A DNA stretch of 22,237 bases from a virus: positions 1 to 22,237 of IMG/VR virus record IMGVR_UViG_3300049483_000194; one strand, written 5' to 3'. Numbering within the stretch: the stretch's first letter is position 1; every line of letters begins with the position of its first letter. The notes under the pieces are model-generated. The model saw only the letters and a program-made list of their open reading frames with translations, searched no databases and was not told the DNA's origin. The translations under genes and the position numbers were made by a program. Positions 7,772 through 14,235 of the stretch are shown piece by piece.

Positions 7772-8514
7772 CTAGCGCTCGGCGGCCTTGCGGTCGTGAT
7801 CGCGACAGGCCTCGGCCCAGAAGATCAGGTCCCGCCCGGTCAGGACCCACAGCTCCGACGGTTGCCAGCCGAAGCGCTCCGCGAGCGTCACGAGGGCGGA
7901 GCGCCAGTCGGCCGGGAATCCTCGAAAAAACCCGCGGCGACCTCGATCAGGAGCAGAGCGTCGGCGACGTCGAAACGGTCGACGATGGCGCCGGCCTGGA
8001 GCGAGAGGCGCCCGCCGAGGTCGAGGAGGTCCCCGAGCGTCGGCTCGATCGGCATGTCGCGCAGGTGGCGCGCCTCGCACGGCTGGAGCTCGAGCCGCTC
8101 GAGCTTCTCGGTCCCGAGCTGCAGCGGGTATTCGAGCTGGATCGAGACCGCGCCGCTCTGGGCCGTCTTGACCCGCTTCCGCCGCTCCTCGACCAGGTCG
8201 AGCGCGAGGAACTGATTCAGGCCCTCGACGGCCGAGCGGGAGTCGCGGGCGGAGAGCTTGTCGAGGTCCTCGAGGGAGAGGCCGGTGCATCCGGCGACGA
8301 TCCCGAGGAGGTCGCCCCAGGTCGCGCCGCTCTTGCGGTCGCCGTCGCCCTTGAGGACCCGCATCGGCAGGGGCCGGAGCTCGAGGCTCGTCGGCCGCCG
8401 CAGCACGAGCTCGCGGAGCGGGTCGCCTTGGATCGGAACGAGTGCACGGCTCAGCTTGACGGTAACCCGCTCGGGTTTCGTGGAGCTGGGCGCCGGAACG
8501 GGGCGCTTGCTCAT
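7772..8514 (-). CDS. Tail assembly chaperone, -1 frameshift long form
   Basis: This is the predicted long product of the chaperone gene, 247 aa. It reads from ATG 8514 to the slippery heptamer at 7924-7930, then continues in the -1 frame to the stop at 7772. The added 50 residues (RGFPADWRSALVTLAERFGW at the junction, then a helical tail with LIFWAEACRDHDRKAAER at the end) have no start codon or ribosome site of their own. They resemble the downstream partner in phage G/GT- and gp41/gp42-type chaperone pairs. Frameshifting in these pairs is well established, and the gene lies just before the tape measure as expected. That it operates here is inferred from sequence. Confidence 0.78.
7874..7904 (-). 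other. Perfect stem downstream of the slippery site
   Basis: Coding-strand arms GCGCTCCGC and GCGGAGCGC (9 bp, perfect, about 80% GC) are separated by a 13-nt loop. The stem begins about 19 nt after the slippery heptamer, farther than the usual 5-9 nt. It may act with intervening structure or as part of a pseudoknot, or be incidental in such GC-rich DNA. Confidence 0.45.
7888..8514 (-). CDS. Tail assembly chaperone, short form (Mu gp41-like, duplicated domain)
   Basis: This is the zero-frame product, 208 aa, about twice the usual length of Mu gp41-like tail assembly proteins. Two halves look like copies of the same domain. Residues 17-104 contain VTVKLSRALVPIQGDPLREL, LRRPTSLELR and TWGDLLGIVAGCTGLSLEDLDKL. 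Residues 120-197 contain AVSIQLEYPLQLGTEKLERL, LQPCEARHLR and TLGDLLDLGGRLSLQAGAIVDRF. Such proteins hold the tape measure and tube subunits during tail assembly and are not in the finished virion. ATG at 8514 has AGAGGT upstream. The stop of the tail tube gene lies only 4 nt away. Confidence 0.88.
   Translation of the reverse strand: MSKRPVPAPSSTKPERVTVKLSRALVPIQGDPLRELVLRRPTSLELRPLPMRVLKGDGDRKSGATWGDLLGIVAGCTGLSLEDLDKLSARDSRSAVEGLNQFLALDLVEERRKRVKTAQSGAVSIQLEYPLQLGTEKLERLELQPCEARHLRDMPIEPTLGDLLDLGGRLSLQAGAIVDRFDVADALLLIEVAAGFFEDSRPTGAPPS
7924..7930 (-). other. Slippery heptamer for -1 ribosomal frameshifting
   Basis: On the coding strand the bases read T TTT TTC with the zero frame cut as GGT TTT TTC (Gly195-Phe196-Phe197). 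This fits the X XXY YYZ rule exactly, and after a -1 slip both tRNAs still pair (TTT TTT). The new frame stays open for 50 codons and encodes a protein-like tail. The location, near the end of the upstream chaperone and just before the tape measure, is where phages place such sites. Confidence 0.8.
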
Positions 8515-8518
8515 GGGA

Positions 8519-8881
8519 TCAGACCTCTTGGGCGTCGAGGGCGTAGAAGGTGACGTCGATCGCGCTCTCGCTCGTGCTGATGTCGAAGCCGCCGCCGGAC
8601 CAGGCTTGCCGGAAGACGATCGTCTTCCCGGTGCCGGAGACAAGCGTGATCGTCGCGTCCGTGATGTTGGCGAGCTTGCGCACGTCGAGGCCGCGGCGGT
8701 CCGTGACCTGGCCCTTCAGCATCGGCGTACCGGGCGTCTCCTTGAACCCGTGGATCCGATCCGCGCCGACGATCGGCTCCCGGATCGGCGTCCCGAGGTT
8801 GTAGGTGAACTCGCCCTTGGCGTCGAGGACCTCGCCATTGACGGCGATCGAGATCGTTCCAGCGCGGCGGTTGTCGGCCAT
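8519..8881 (-). CDS. Tail tube protein (Mu gpM-like)
   Basis: This 120-aa protein is about the length of the Mu-type tail tube family (about 118 aa). It follows the sheath gene, the standard sheath-tube pairing of contractile tails. Family-like segments include AGTISIAVNGEVLDAKGEFT, then GADRIHGFKETPGTP and MLKGQVTDRRGLDVRKLANI. It should form the inner hexameric rings through which DNA passes. ATG at 8881 has GGAG 9 nt upstream (TGGAGACCCCCACA-ATG) and lies 16 nt after the sheath stop. High expression would be expected. Confidence 0.9.
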   Translation of the reverse strand: MADNRRAGTISIAVNGEVLDAKGEFTYNLGTPIREPIVGADRIHGFKETPGTPMLKGQVTDRRGLDVRKLANITDATITLVSGTGKTIVFRQAWSGGGFDISTSESAIDVTFYALDAQEV

Positions 8882-8897
8882 TGTGGGGGTCTCCAGC

Positions 8898-10733
8898 TCA
8901 GAGAACGAAGGTGAACCGACCGGCCACGACCATGAGCGGGTTCACGAGGTTGGGCGGAATCTGGAAGTTGAGGCGCGTCGGGTCGCTCGTGTCGCGCTCG
9001 ACGAGGAGGTCGGCCTTGAAGCCCTCGACGTCCTCGACGAGGCCCTGGGTCTCCCAGAGCAGCGCGCGCGCGACGAGCTCGCCGCGCATGATGCCCGGCG
9101 TCACGATCGCCTGGCCGGCCGCGAGGCGCGAGGAGTCGTTCGCGAGCTTCGAGCGCGGGTACTTGAGCTTGATCGTCGTCGTCAGGTCGAAGCGCAGGTA
9201 CGAGAGCGTGAAATGGGTCGTCGCGTCGAGGTAGGCCGTGTCCGCGGCCCCGACGGAGTTCGTCCGGTAGCTCGAGACGACGCGCTCGAGCACGACGCGG
9301 CCGCCGTCGTCGACGCGCGTCGTCGAGACGCCGGCGAAGAGGAGCGAGTTCCGCTGGGAGAGCGTCCAGCGGTCCTTCACGAGCGGCGGGACGACGCCGA
9401 TCAGGGGCAGACCGTTCCACGGCCGGGCCGGGTCGATCGCCGCGTAGAACGAGACGACGGCCGCGGCGGCCGCGGCGATCTCGACCGTCCACGTCGGCGA
9501 GCCCTGGGCCGGGATGACGGCCAGGTGGCCGGAGTTCACGACCGACGCGACCGAGATCGCGCCCGAGACGTCGCCCGTCGCGGAGACGAACCCGAAGGCC
9601 TCGTTCGCGCGCAGCGGACCCCAGCGGCTCTCGAGCTCGGCCGCGAAGGCCTGGAGGTTCGTCGAGCCCGCGTAGGGGCTACAAATCACGTTGAACCATT
9701 CGTCGCCGATCGCGGCGAAGGTCGCGGCGAGGTCGATCCCGCCCGCCCCGCCGGCGAACGCCGTGATCGTCAGGCCCACGCCGGCCGGGAGGACCTCGCC
9801 GGCGTTGTGCGAGTGCCGGATGTCGAGGAAGTTCCCGACCAGGCCGAGGTTCCGCGCCGTGAGCGTGATCGTCGCCGAGATCGCCGCGGCCGTGAACGGC
9901 GCGAGCGTGTCGGCGTTGATCGCGGTCGCGATCGAGGCCGCGACGACCGAGGCGGAGTCGCCCGAGGCGACGGCGACCGCGTAGCGGTTCCCGCCGACGT
10001 AGACGTAGACCGTCCCGGCCGCGGTGGCCGGACCGGTGACGGCGATCGTCCCCGACGCGGCCGCGCCGCCGAGCGGGTCGTCGATCGCGATCCCCCAGAC
10101 CTCGGTGAAGGCGTTGTTCGCGAAGAACGCGAGCGCCGCGCGGTGAATCTGGGAACCGGCGCCCCACAGGTTCGAGGCCTCCTGGGCGCTCCCGATCCGG
10201 TAAGCCTGGCCGGTCGTGCCGGAGCCGGTCGCGGTGTAGGCCCCGCCCGTCATCCCCGTGTCCGAGAGGAACGTCGAGACGTTGACCGGTTCGGTGATCG
10301 CGACGTTGCCGACCGTGCCGGCCGCATCGTTCCGGAGGTTGACCGTGTTCCCGCCCGTGACGGTGAGCGCGGTCACGTTGAACGAGGGCGTCGCGTTGAT
10401 CGCGGCGAGCAGCGCGGCGGCCGTCGCGGCGACGTCGACGCCAATCACGACCTGGCGGAGCGTGTTCGTCTGGACGACGCTCGAGTTCGAGTCGAACTCG
10501 AACGTGACCGAGGTCGCGCCGTCGGAAATCACGTACGTGTCCGCGTCGGACGGCTGGCCCCCGAGGACGAGCGTCCCGGTCGCGCGCGTGAGCGTCGCGA
10601 GGCGCTGGCCGATCAGGAGGACCTTGAACGGCTGGATCGCAAGGCCGGCCTGTGCACGGACCGAGGAGAACTCCGCGACGACCGCGGGGGTGCGGAGGTT
10701 GGCGGGAATCGTGTCGAAGGAGATCGTGGCCAT
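8898..10733 (-). CDS. Tail sheath protein (Mu gpL-like) with an inserted module
   Basis: This 611-aa protein is longer than typical Mu-type sheaths (about 490-500 aa). The N-terminus (MATISFDTIPANLRTPAVVA; FKVLLIGQRLA), the segment RIGSAQEASNLWGAGSQIHR (179-198), the block ending TAFAGGAGGIDL (324-335) and the C-terminus (LVNPLMVVAGRFTFVL) fit the sheath family. Its contraction drives the tube into the host. The extra length is mostly residues about 51-168, a Thr/Val/Ala-rich beta domain. This resembles a second segment at 227-328 (GTIAVTGPATAAGTVYVYVG; TLTARNLGLVGN) normal for gpL. ATG at 10733 has GAGG upstream. It is the largest tail structural gene here besides the GP46-sulfatase. Confidence 0.92.
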   Translation of the reverse strand: MATISFDTIPANLRTPAVVAEFSSVRAQAGLAIQPFKVLLIGQRLATLTRATGTLVLGGQPSDADTYVISDGATSVTFEFDSNSSVVQTNTLRQVVIGVDVAATAAALLAAINATPSFNVTALTVTGGNTVNLRNDAAGTVGNVAITEPVNVSTFLSDTGMTGGAYTATGSGTTGQAYRIGSAQEASNLWGAGSQIHRAALAFFANNAFTEVWGIAIDDPLGGAAASGTIAVTGPATAAGTVYVYVGGNRYAVAVASGDSASVVAASIATAINADTLAPFTAAAISATITLTARNLGLVGNFLDIRHSHNAGEVLPAGVGLTITAFAGGAGGIDLAATFAAIGDEWFNVICSPYAGSTNLQAFAAELESRWGPLRANEAFGFVSATGDVSGAISVASVVNSGHLAVIPAQGSPTWTVEIAAAAAAVVSFYAAIDPARPWNGLPLIGVVPPLVKDRWTLSQRNSLLFAGVSTTRVDDGGRVVLERVVSSYRTNSVGAADTAYLDATTHFTLSYLRFDLTTTIKLKYPRSKLANDSSRLAAGQAIVTPGIMRGELVARALLWETQGLVEDVEGFKADLLVERDTSDPTRLNFQIPPNLVNPLMVVAGRFTFVL

Positions 10734-10796
10734 CGTAGAAGACCTCGGGGCGGGGCGTCTGGGCGTCTGGAATCTAGGGAACGGCGAGCCGCGAGG

Positions 10797-11405
10797 CTAG
10801 GACCCTTCGAGCTCGACCCGATCGCGCGCGTCCTCGACGTCGTCGCCGGGCTTGAGCTTCCAGGAGACGTTCGCCCCCCGGAAGGGCTCGAGATCCTCGC
10901 TCCGGCCCTCGGTCGGGCGCTCGAGGAACGAGACCGAGAAGGTGATCCGCTGGCCGGCCAGGGCTCGCTCGGCCGGCCGGTTGTCCTGGTCGAAGGCGAC
11001 GAGGTCGACCGATTCGAGCGTCGAGGTCTCGAGCTCGAAGGTCGGGACGTTCGGCGCGGTCTCCTCCCCGTCGTCGGGCCCGGAGAGGCCCAGGCGGGGG
11101 TCGCGGAACATGAAGCGCTCGACCTGGTCCGCGAGCTCGTCGAGACGGTCGTCGACCAGGTCGTCGGGCTTCCCCTGGTCCTCGTCGACGACGACGATCG
11201 CGAGCGAGAGCGTCCGCCGGTAGATCCGCGGGGCGACCTGGAAGAGCTCCGCGCGCTCCTCGCGCGTGAAGACCAGGACGACCGGCATCGCGTCCTTCCA
11301 GACCGGCCGCGTGCGGTTGCCGAAGATCCGGTCGGCCGCGCGCGTGCGCTCGGCCTTGAGGCCTTGGACGACCGCGTCGCGGATCTTGTGGGCGCCGGAG
11401 CTCAT
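10797..11405 (-). CDS. Putative tail completion/terminator protein
   Basis: This 202-aa protein lies between the head-tail connector and the sheath, where contractile phages encode the protein that caps the tail and joins it to the head. Segments VVQGLKAERTRAADRIFGNR, TREERAELFQVAPRIYRRTL and SLAIVVVDEDQGKPDDLVDD suggest an alpha/beta protein of the gpU/gpZ kind, but I recognise the family only weakly. ATG at 11405 overlaps the previous stop in an ATGA, favouring this start over much longer upstream readings of the same frame. A 63-nt gap with a CAGACGCC direct repeat precedes the sheath gene. Confidence 0.7.
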   Translation of the reverse strand: MSSGAHKIRDAVVQGLKAERTRAADRIFGNRTRPVWKDAMPVVLVFTREERAELFQVAPRIYRRTLSLAIVVVDEDQGKPDDLVDDRLDELADQVERFMFRDPRLGLSGPDDGEETAPNVPTFELETSTLESVDLVAFDQDNRPAERALAGQRITFSVSFLERPTEGRSEDLEPFRGANVSWKLKPGDDVEDARDRVELEGS

Positions 11406-11740
11406 GGGGTCGGGGCCAATTGGAGCACGAGCCAGGCCCCGCCCTGGCCGTCGGGCTCGAGCGCCGCGACGACGTAGCGCCGTCCGTCGAGCTCGAGGCC
11501 GTCGTCCTCGATCGGAAGCCGCGGAAGGTCCGCGAGACGGATCCAGGCGGCCGATTGAGCGGTCGAGATCATGGCGCCCGTATCGGGGTCGAACGTGCGG
11601 TGCTCGCGGCGGAAGATCGCCTGCAAAGGAACGCCGAAGGGCAGGGAAACGTCCCCGCCCTTCGGAGTCCAAACGGCCGCGATCCCGAGCGCCGAGGAGA
11701 CGGAGCGGTTGACCTGGTCCGCCAGCTCCTCGAAGCCCAT
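11402..11740 (-). CDS. Head-tail connector protein (gpFII-like)
   Basis: This 112-aa protein occupies the slot of a head-tail joining protein after the decoration protein. The pattern of an N-terminal helix (MGFEELADQVNRSVSSALG), a beta segment (LPFGVPLQAIFRREH), AAWIRLADLPRLPIEDDGLE and a closing GRRYVVAALEPDGQGGAWLV resembles lambda gpFII-type connectors. It would bind the portal-connector stack so the tail can attach. The start ATG at 11740 has no clear ribosome site and lies 18 nt after the DUF2190 stop. The stop overlaps the next start (ATGA). The family call is by order and general pattern. Confidence 0.7.
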   Translation of the reverse strand: MGFEELADQVNRSVSSALGIAAVWTPKGGDVSLPFGVPLQAIFRREHRTFDPDTGAMISTAQSAAWIRLADLPRLPIEDDGLELDGRRYVVAALEPDGQGGAWLVLQLAPTP

Positions 11741-11758
11741 AGCGCGAGGCGGCCCGGC

Positions 11759-12094
11759 TCAGGCCGTGCCGTTGAGCCGGACGAGGCCGGTCGTGTCGCC
11801 CGAGGCCGCCGCGGCGGCCGCGCAGCCCACCTTGGTGTTCCCCGAGCTCGTGCCGGTGATCTTCTTCGCCGTGTCGTCCCAGTAGAGGACCTGGCCCTCG
11901 GTCCAGGCCGCGCCCGTCGCCTTGGGGAGCGAGTAGACGCCGCGGGTCCCGCCCGTGAACGGGAGGGTCTGGGCCGCGGTGATGTTGGCGACGACCAGGA
12001 GGCCGCCGATCAGGTAGGCGGTTCCCGAGACGACCCCGCCCGTCGGGGCCGTGAAGGTCATCTGGTCGCCGGTGTTTCGAGAGTTCGTCGCCAT
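11759..12094 (-). CDS. Capsid decoration protein (DUF2190 family)
   Basis: This 111-aa protein has the DUF2190 pattern. The N-terminal beta region has MTFTAPTGGVVSGTAYLIGG, then VVANITAAQTLPFTGGTRGV, then YWDDTAKKITGTSSGNTKVG, ending in a short DTTGLVRLNG strand. DUF2190 proteins sit on the capsid exterior as cement or decoration in other phages. It follows the capsid gene after a 114-nt gap holding two hairpins. The leader contains repeated GAACC-type units. High expression, close to the capsid level, would be expected from its role. Confidence 0.88.
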   Translation of the reverse strand: MATNSRNTGDQMTFTAPTGGVVSGTAYLIGGLLVVANITAAQTLPFTGGTRGVYSLPKATGAAWTEGQVLYWDDTAKKITGTSSGNTKVGCAAAAAASGDTTGLVRLNGTA

Positions 12095-12143
12095 AGGAAG
12101 GGCTCGGGGTTCGGGTTCGAGGTTCGAGGTTGTGGGAGAAGGT

Positions 12144-12202
12144 GGCGCCGGCGGACGTCAGGAGCGCCCGCCGGCGCCTTCGGATGGCCCGCTTGCGCGG
12201 GC
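12144..12202 (-). terminator. Two tandem hairpins just after the capsid gene
   Basis: On the minus strand the capsid stop is followed by a 6-bp stem with a GCAA tetraloop (arms GCCCGC and GCGGGC at 12187-12202). Next comes an 11-bp perfect stem (arms GGCGCCGGCGG and CCGCCGGCGCC at 12144-12154 and 12168-12178, 13-nt loop). There is no clear U tract, so a strong Rho-independent stop is unlikely. A partial terminator, an RNA end protector or a processing site are alternatives. The pair occupies most of the only gap over 100 nt in the structural part of the window. Confidence 0.45.
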
Positions 12203-12208
12203 GTTCGT

Positions 12209-14191
12209 TCAGTCGGTCGTGCCGGCGCTGGACCAGAGGCCGCGGAACTCGACGGCCTTCGCCGCCGCGTCCATGACGACCTTGATCTCGACCCCTTCGA
12301 CCTCCCAGCCGGCGCGCGATTCGATGCGCGGCCCGTCGCCCTGGCCCTCGAGGAACGAGACCTGCATCCCGTCCATCTGGGCCGGATCCGAGGCGCCGTA
12401 CCACTTGGCCGTCGAGTTCGCGTCGAGGCGGGCTTCGATGACCGGGACCATCGTCCCGCGGTAGACGTTCGCGTTCCCGGTCGTCGCGGCCGTGATCTCC
12501 GCGAGCAGGAGCTGCAGCGCCTCCTGCTCGAGCGCCGCGGGAGCGATGACGTAGCGCGGCGCGACGTTGAGAACCGTCCCGCCCGGGCCGGTCTGGATCC
12601 GCATCGCCGCGCGCATTTCCTTCGCGCCCGCTTGCGTGAGCTTCTTCACGCCGAGGTTCTTGTGCGTGCCGCTCTCGAAGAGCGCGATGCCGTCGCTCAT
12701 GTTCGCGTTCGCCGTGAGGACGCCGTAGACGAGGTCCGACACGAGCGAGGCGGCCTGGAAGCCGTAAGCCTCGGGGATGCGCGTCAGCGCGCCGAGGTCG
12801 TCGTTGATGATCGCCTGGCGCGTGATCCCCGTCTTCCGCGCGTAGGTCTTGAGCGAGTACTTCTCGGCGTTGTCCGTGAAGGCGCCGGTCTGGATCTCGC
12901 CGTGTTCGGTGAGCTCGAGCAGCTTCGGCGCGTCGCTCAGGTTGACCGAGGACATTTGCTTGAAGTCCGCGGCCGGGACGATCCGGACCCAGGTCCGCCA
13001 CGTCTGGGGCGCGAGCATGTAGGCGTTGCGGAGCGTCTTGGTCGCGACGTTCGCGAGGATCTCGGGGAAGTCGCTCGTGCTCTGGAGCGCGGCCGTGACG
13101 AGCCGCATCCGATCCATGCCGCGGTGATCGAGTCCGCGCAGGCGCAGGCATTCGCGCGCGAGCTCGACCATCGAGAGCCCGACGTACTCGCGTCCGCGCG
13201 TGTTCTCGAGCTTGAACTTCTCGGGGTTCGAGCGGTGCAACAGCGCGGCCTCCATCGCGGCCGTCACGCCGTCGCCCTCTTCGCGACCCACTCCGACGCG
13301 CTGCTCGGTCGGCGTCTTCTGGTCGGCCGCGGCGAGCTGGTCGAGCATCGCAGTCTTCGCCGCGGTTATGCTCGTCCCGTCCGTGACGAACTTCGCGGTG
13401 ACGGCCGGGTCCAGCTTGAGCTTGGCGCCGAGGCGTTGGATCTCGAGGACGCGGCCGCGCTCGTCGGCGCGCGCGCGCTCGGCGGCCTGGGTATCCGCGG
13501 CCGCGCGTTCCGCGGTCTCTCGTGCCTTCCGATCGGCCTCTTCCTTCGCGAGGCGCTCGGCGGTTTCGCGGGCGGTCTTGGTGGGGTCGATTTCGTCGGG
13601 CATGGCTTCACTCGAAAGGAGAATGGTGCAGGGGGTGGTACGTCGCTCGCGCGACAGAACGACGGCGCCGGGATCGGCACCGATGGCGACGAGAGAACCC
13701 TCGAACGGTCGCCAGCTCGTCGCGAGCAGTCGCCGCATTTTCGCGTCGGGAGGCGTGACGTCTTTCGTCGCGAGGATGTCCGTCCCGACGGATACGTTCC
13801 GAAGCGTGCCCTCCTCGATCCCCTGGAGGATGCTCGCGAACTCGGGGCGTCCAGACGCTCGGACCTCGCCGAGCAGCTTCCCGCCCTCCATCCAGGCGCG
13901 CGTGAAGACGCCGGCGACGGAGTCGGAGACGCTCCAAGCGTTGTGATCGAGCAGGAAGGGGGACGTCCCCGAATTGAGCCGCGAGAGATCGCAGGCCTCG
14001 CCGCTCATGTCGAGCTGGAGCTCGAAGACCTCGTCGCGGGCCCAGGAGTACCGTTGCATGATCGCGCCCGTCTGGAGCACGACGACGAACGTCTTCGCCT
14101 TCGCGTCGAACGTGCCGGGCTGGATCGCCGCGAGCAGCATCGCGGGCGGGAGCTGGATCGTCTCGGTCCGGGGCTTCGCGGTGGCAGGCAT
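12209..14191 (-). CDS. Prohead protease / scaffold / major capsid fusion protein
   Basis: This 660-aa protein joins three head functions. Residues about 10-180 look like an HK97-type prohead protease, with H83 in LLDHN, S134 in RNVSVG and WRPFEGSLVAIGADPGA at 160-176. Residues about 203-253 are a charged Ala-rich coiled coil, as expected of a scaffold segment. Residues about 370-660 resemble the Mu gpT-like major head subunit (EILANVATKTLRNAYMLAPQ; KTYARKTGITRQAIINDDLG; APAALEQEALQLLLAE). The protease would cut the scaffold away during maturation. Such protease-capsid fusions are known in databases. ATG at 14191 is preceded by a 44-nt gap from the portal stop, with no good ribosome site. No separate protease or scaffold gene is present. 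Confidence 0.9.
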   Translation of the reverse strand: MPATAKPRTETIQLPPAMLLAAIQPGTFDAKAKTFVVVLQTGAIMQRYSWARDEVFELQLDMSGEACDLSRLNSGTSPFLLDHNAWSVSDSVAGVFTRAWMEGGKLLGEVRASGRPEFASILQGIEEGTLRNVSVGTDILATKDVTPPDAKMRRLLATSWRPFEGSLVAIGADPGAVVLSRERRTTPCTILLSSEAMPDEIDPTKTARETAERLAKEEADRKARETAERAAADTQAAERARADERGRVLEIQRLGAKLKLDPAVTAKFVTDGTSITAAKTAMLDQLAAADQKTPTEQRVGVGREEGDGVTAAMEAALLHRSNPEKFKLENTRGREYVGLSMVELARECLRLRGLDHRGMDRMRLVTAALQSTSDFPEILANVATKTLRNAYMLAPQTWRTWVRIVPAADFKQMSSVNLSDAPKLLELTEHGEIQTGAFTDNAEKYSLKTYARKTGITRQAIINDDLGALTRIPEAYGFQAASLVSDLVYGVLTANANMSDGIALFESGTHKNLGVKKLTQAGAKEMRAAMRIQTGPGGTVLNVAPRYVIAPAALEQEALQLLLAEITAATTGNANVYRGTMVPVIEARLDANSTAKWYGASDPAQMDGMQVSFLEGQGDGPRIESRAGWEVEGVEIKVVMDAAAKAVEFRGLWSSAGTTD

Positions 14192-14235
14192 TGGGCGAAA
14201 GACTGCCCGGCGCGCGGCCCCGGTTCAAGGGGCCG

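Noticed and set aside
4331-8215. A 1294-residue plus-strand open frame, and similar long ones at 8805-11477, 11420-14713 and 580-1848
   Set aside because: They are antisense to clearly recognisable structural genes, are Arg/Glu/Asp/Gly-rich with no family resemblance, and arise because GC-rich DNA has few stops in the opposite strand.
10797-13151. A 784-residue minus-strand reading that includes the tail completion protein
   Set aside because: Its first 580 residues are Arg-rich and overlap the capsid and decoration genes in another frame; only the part from ATG 11405 is protein-like.
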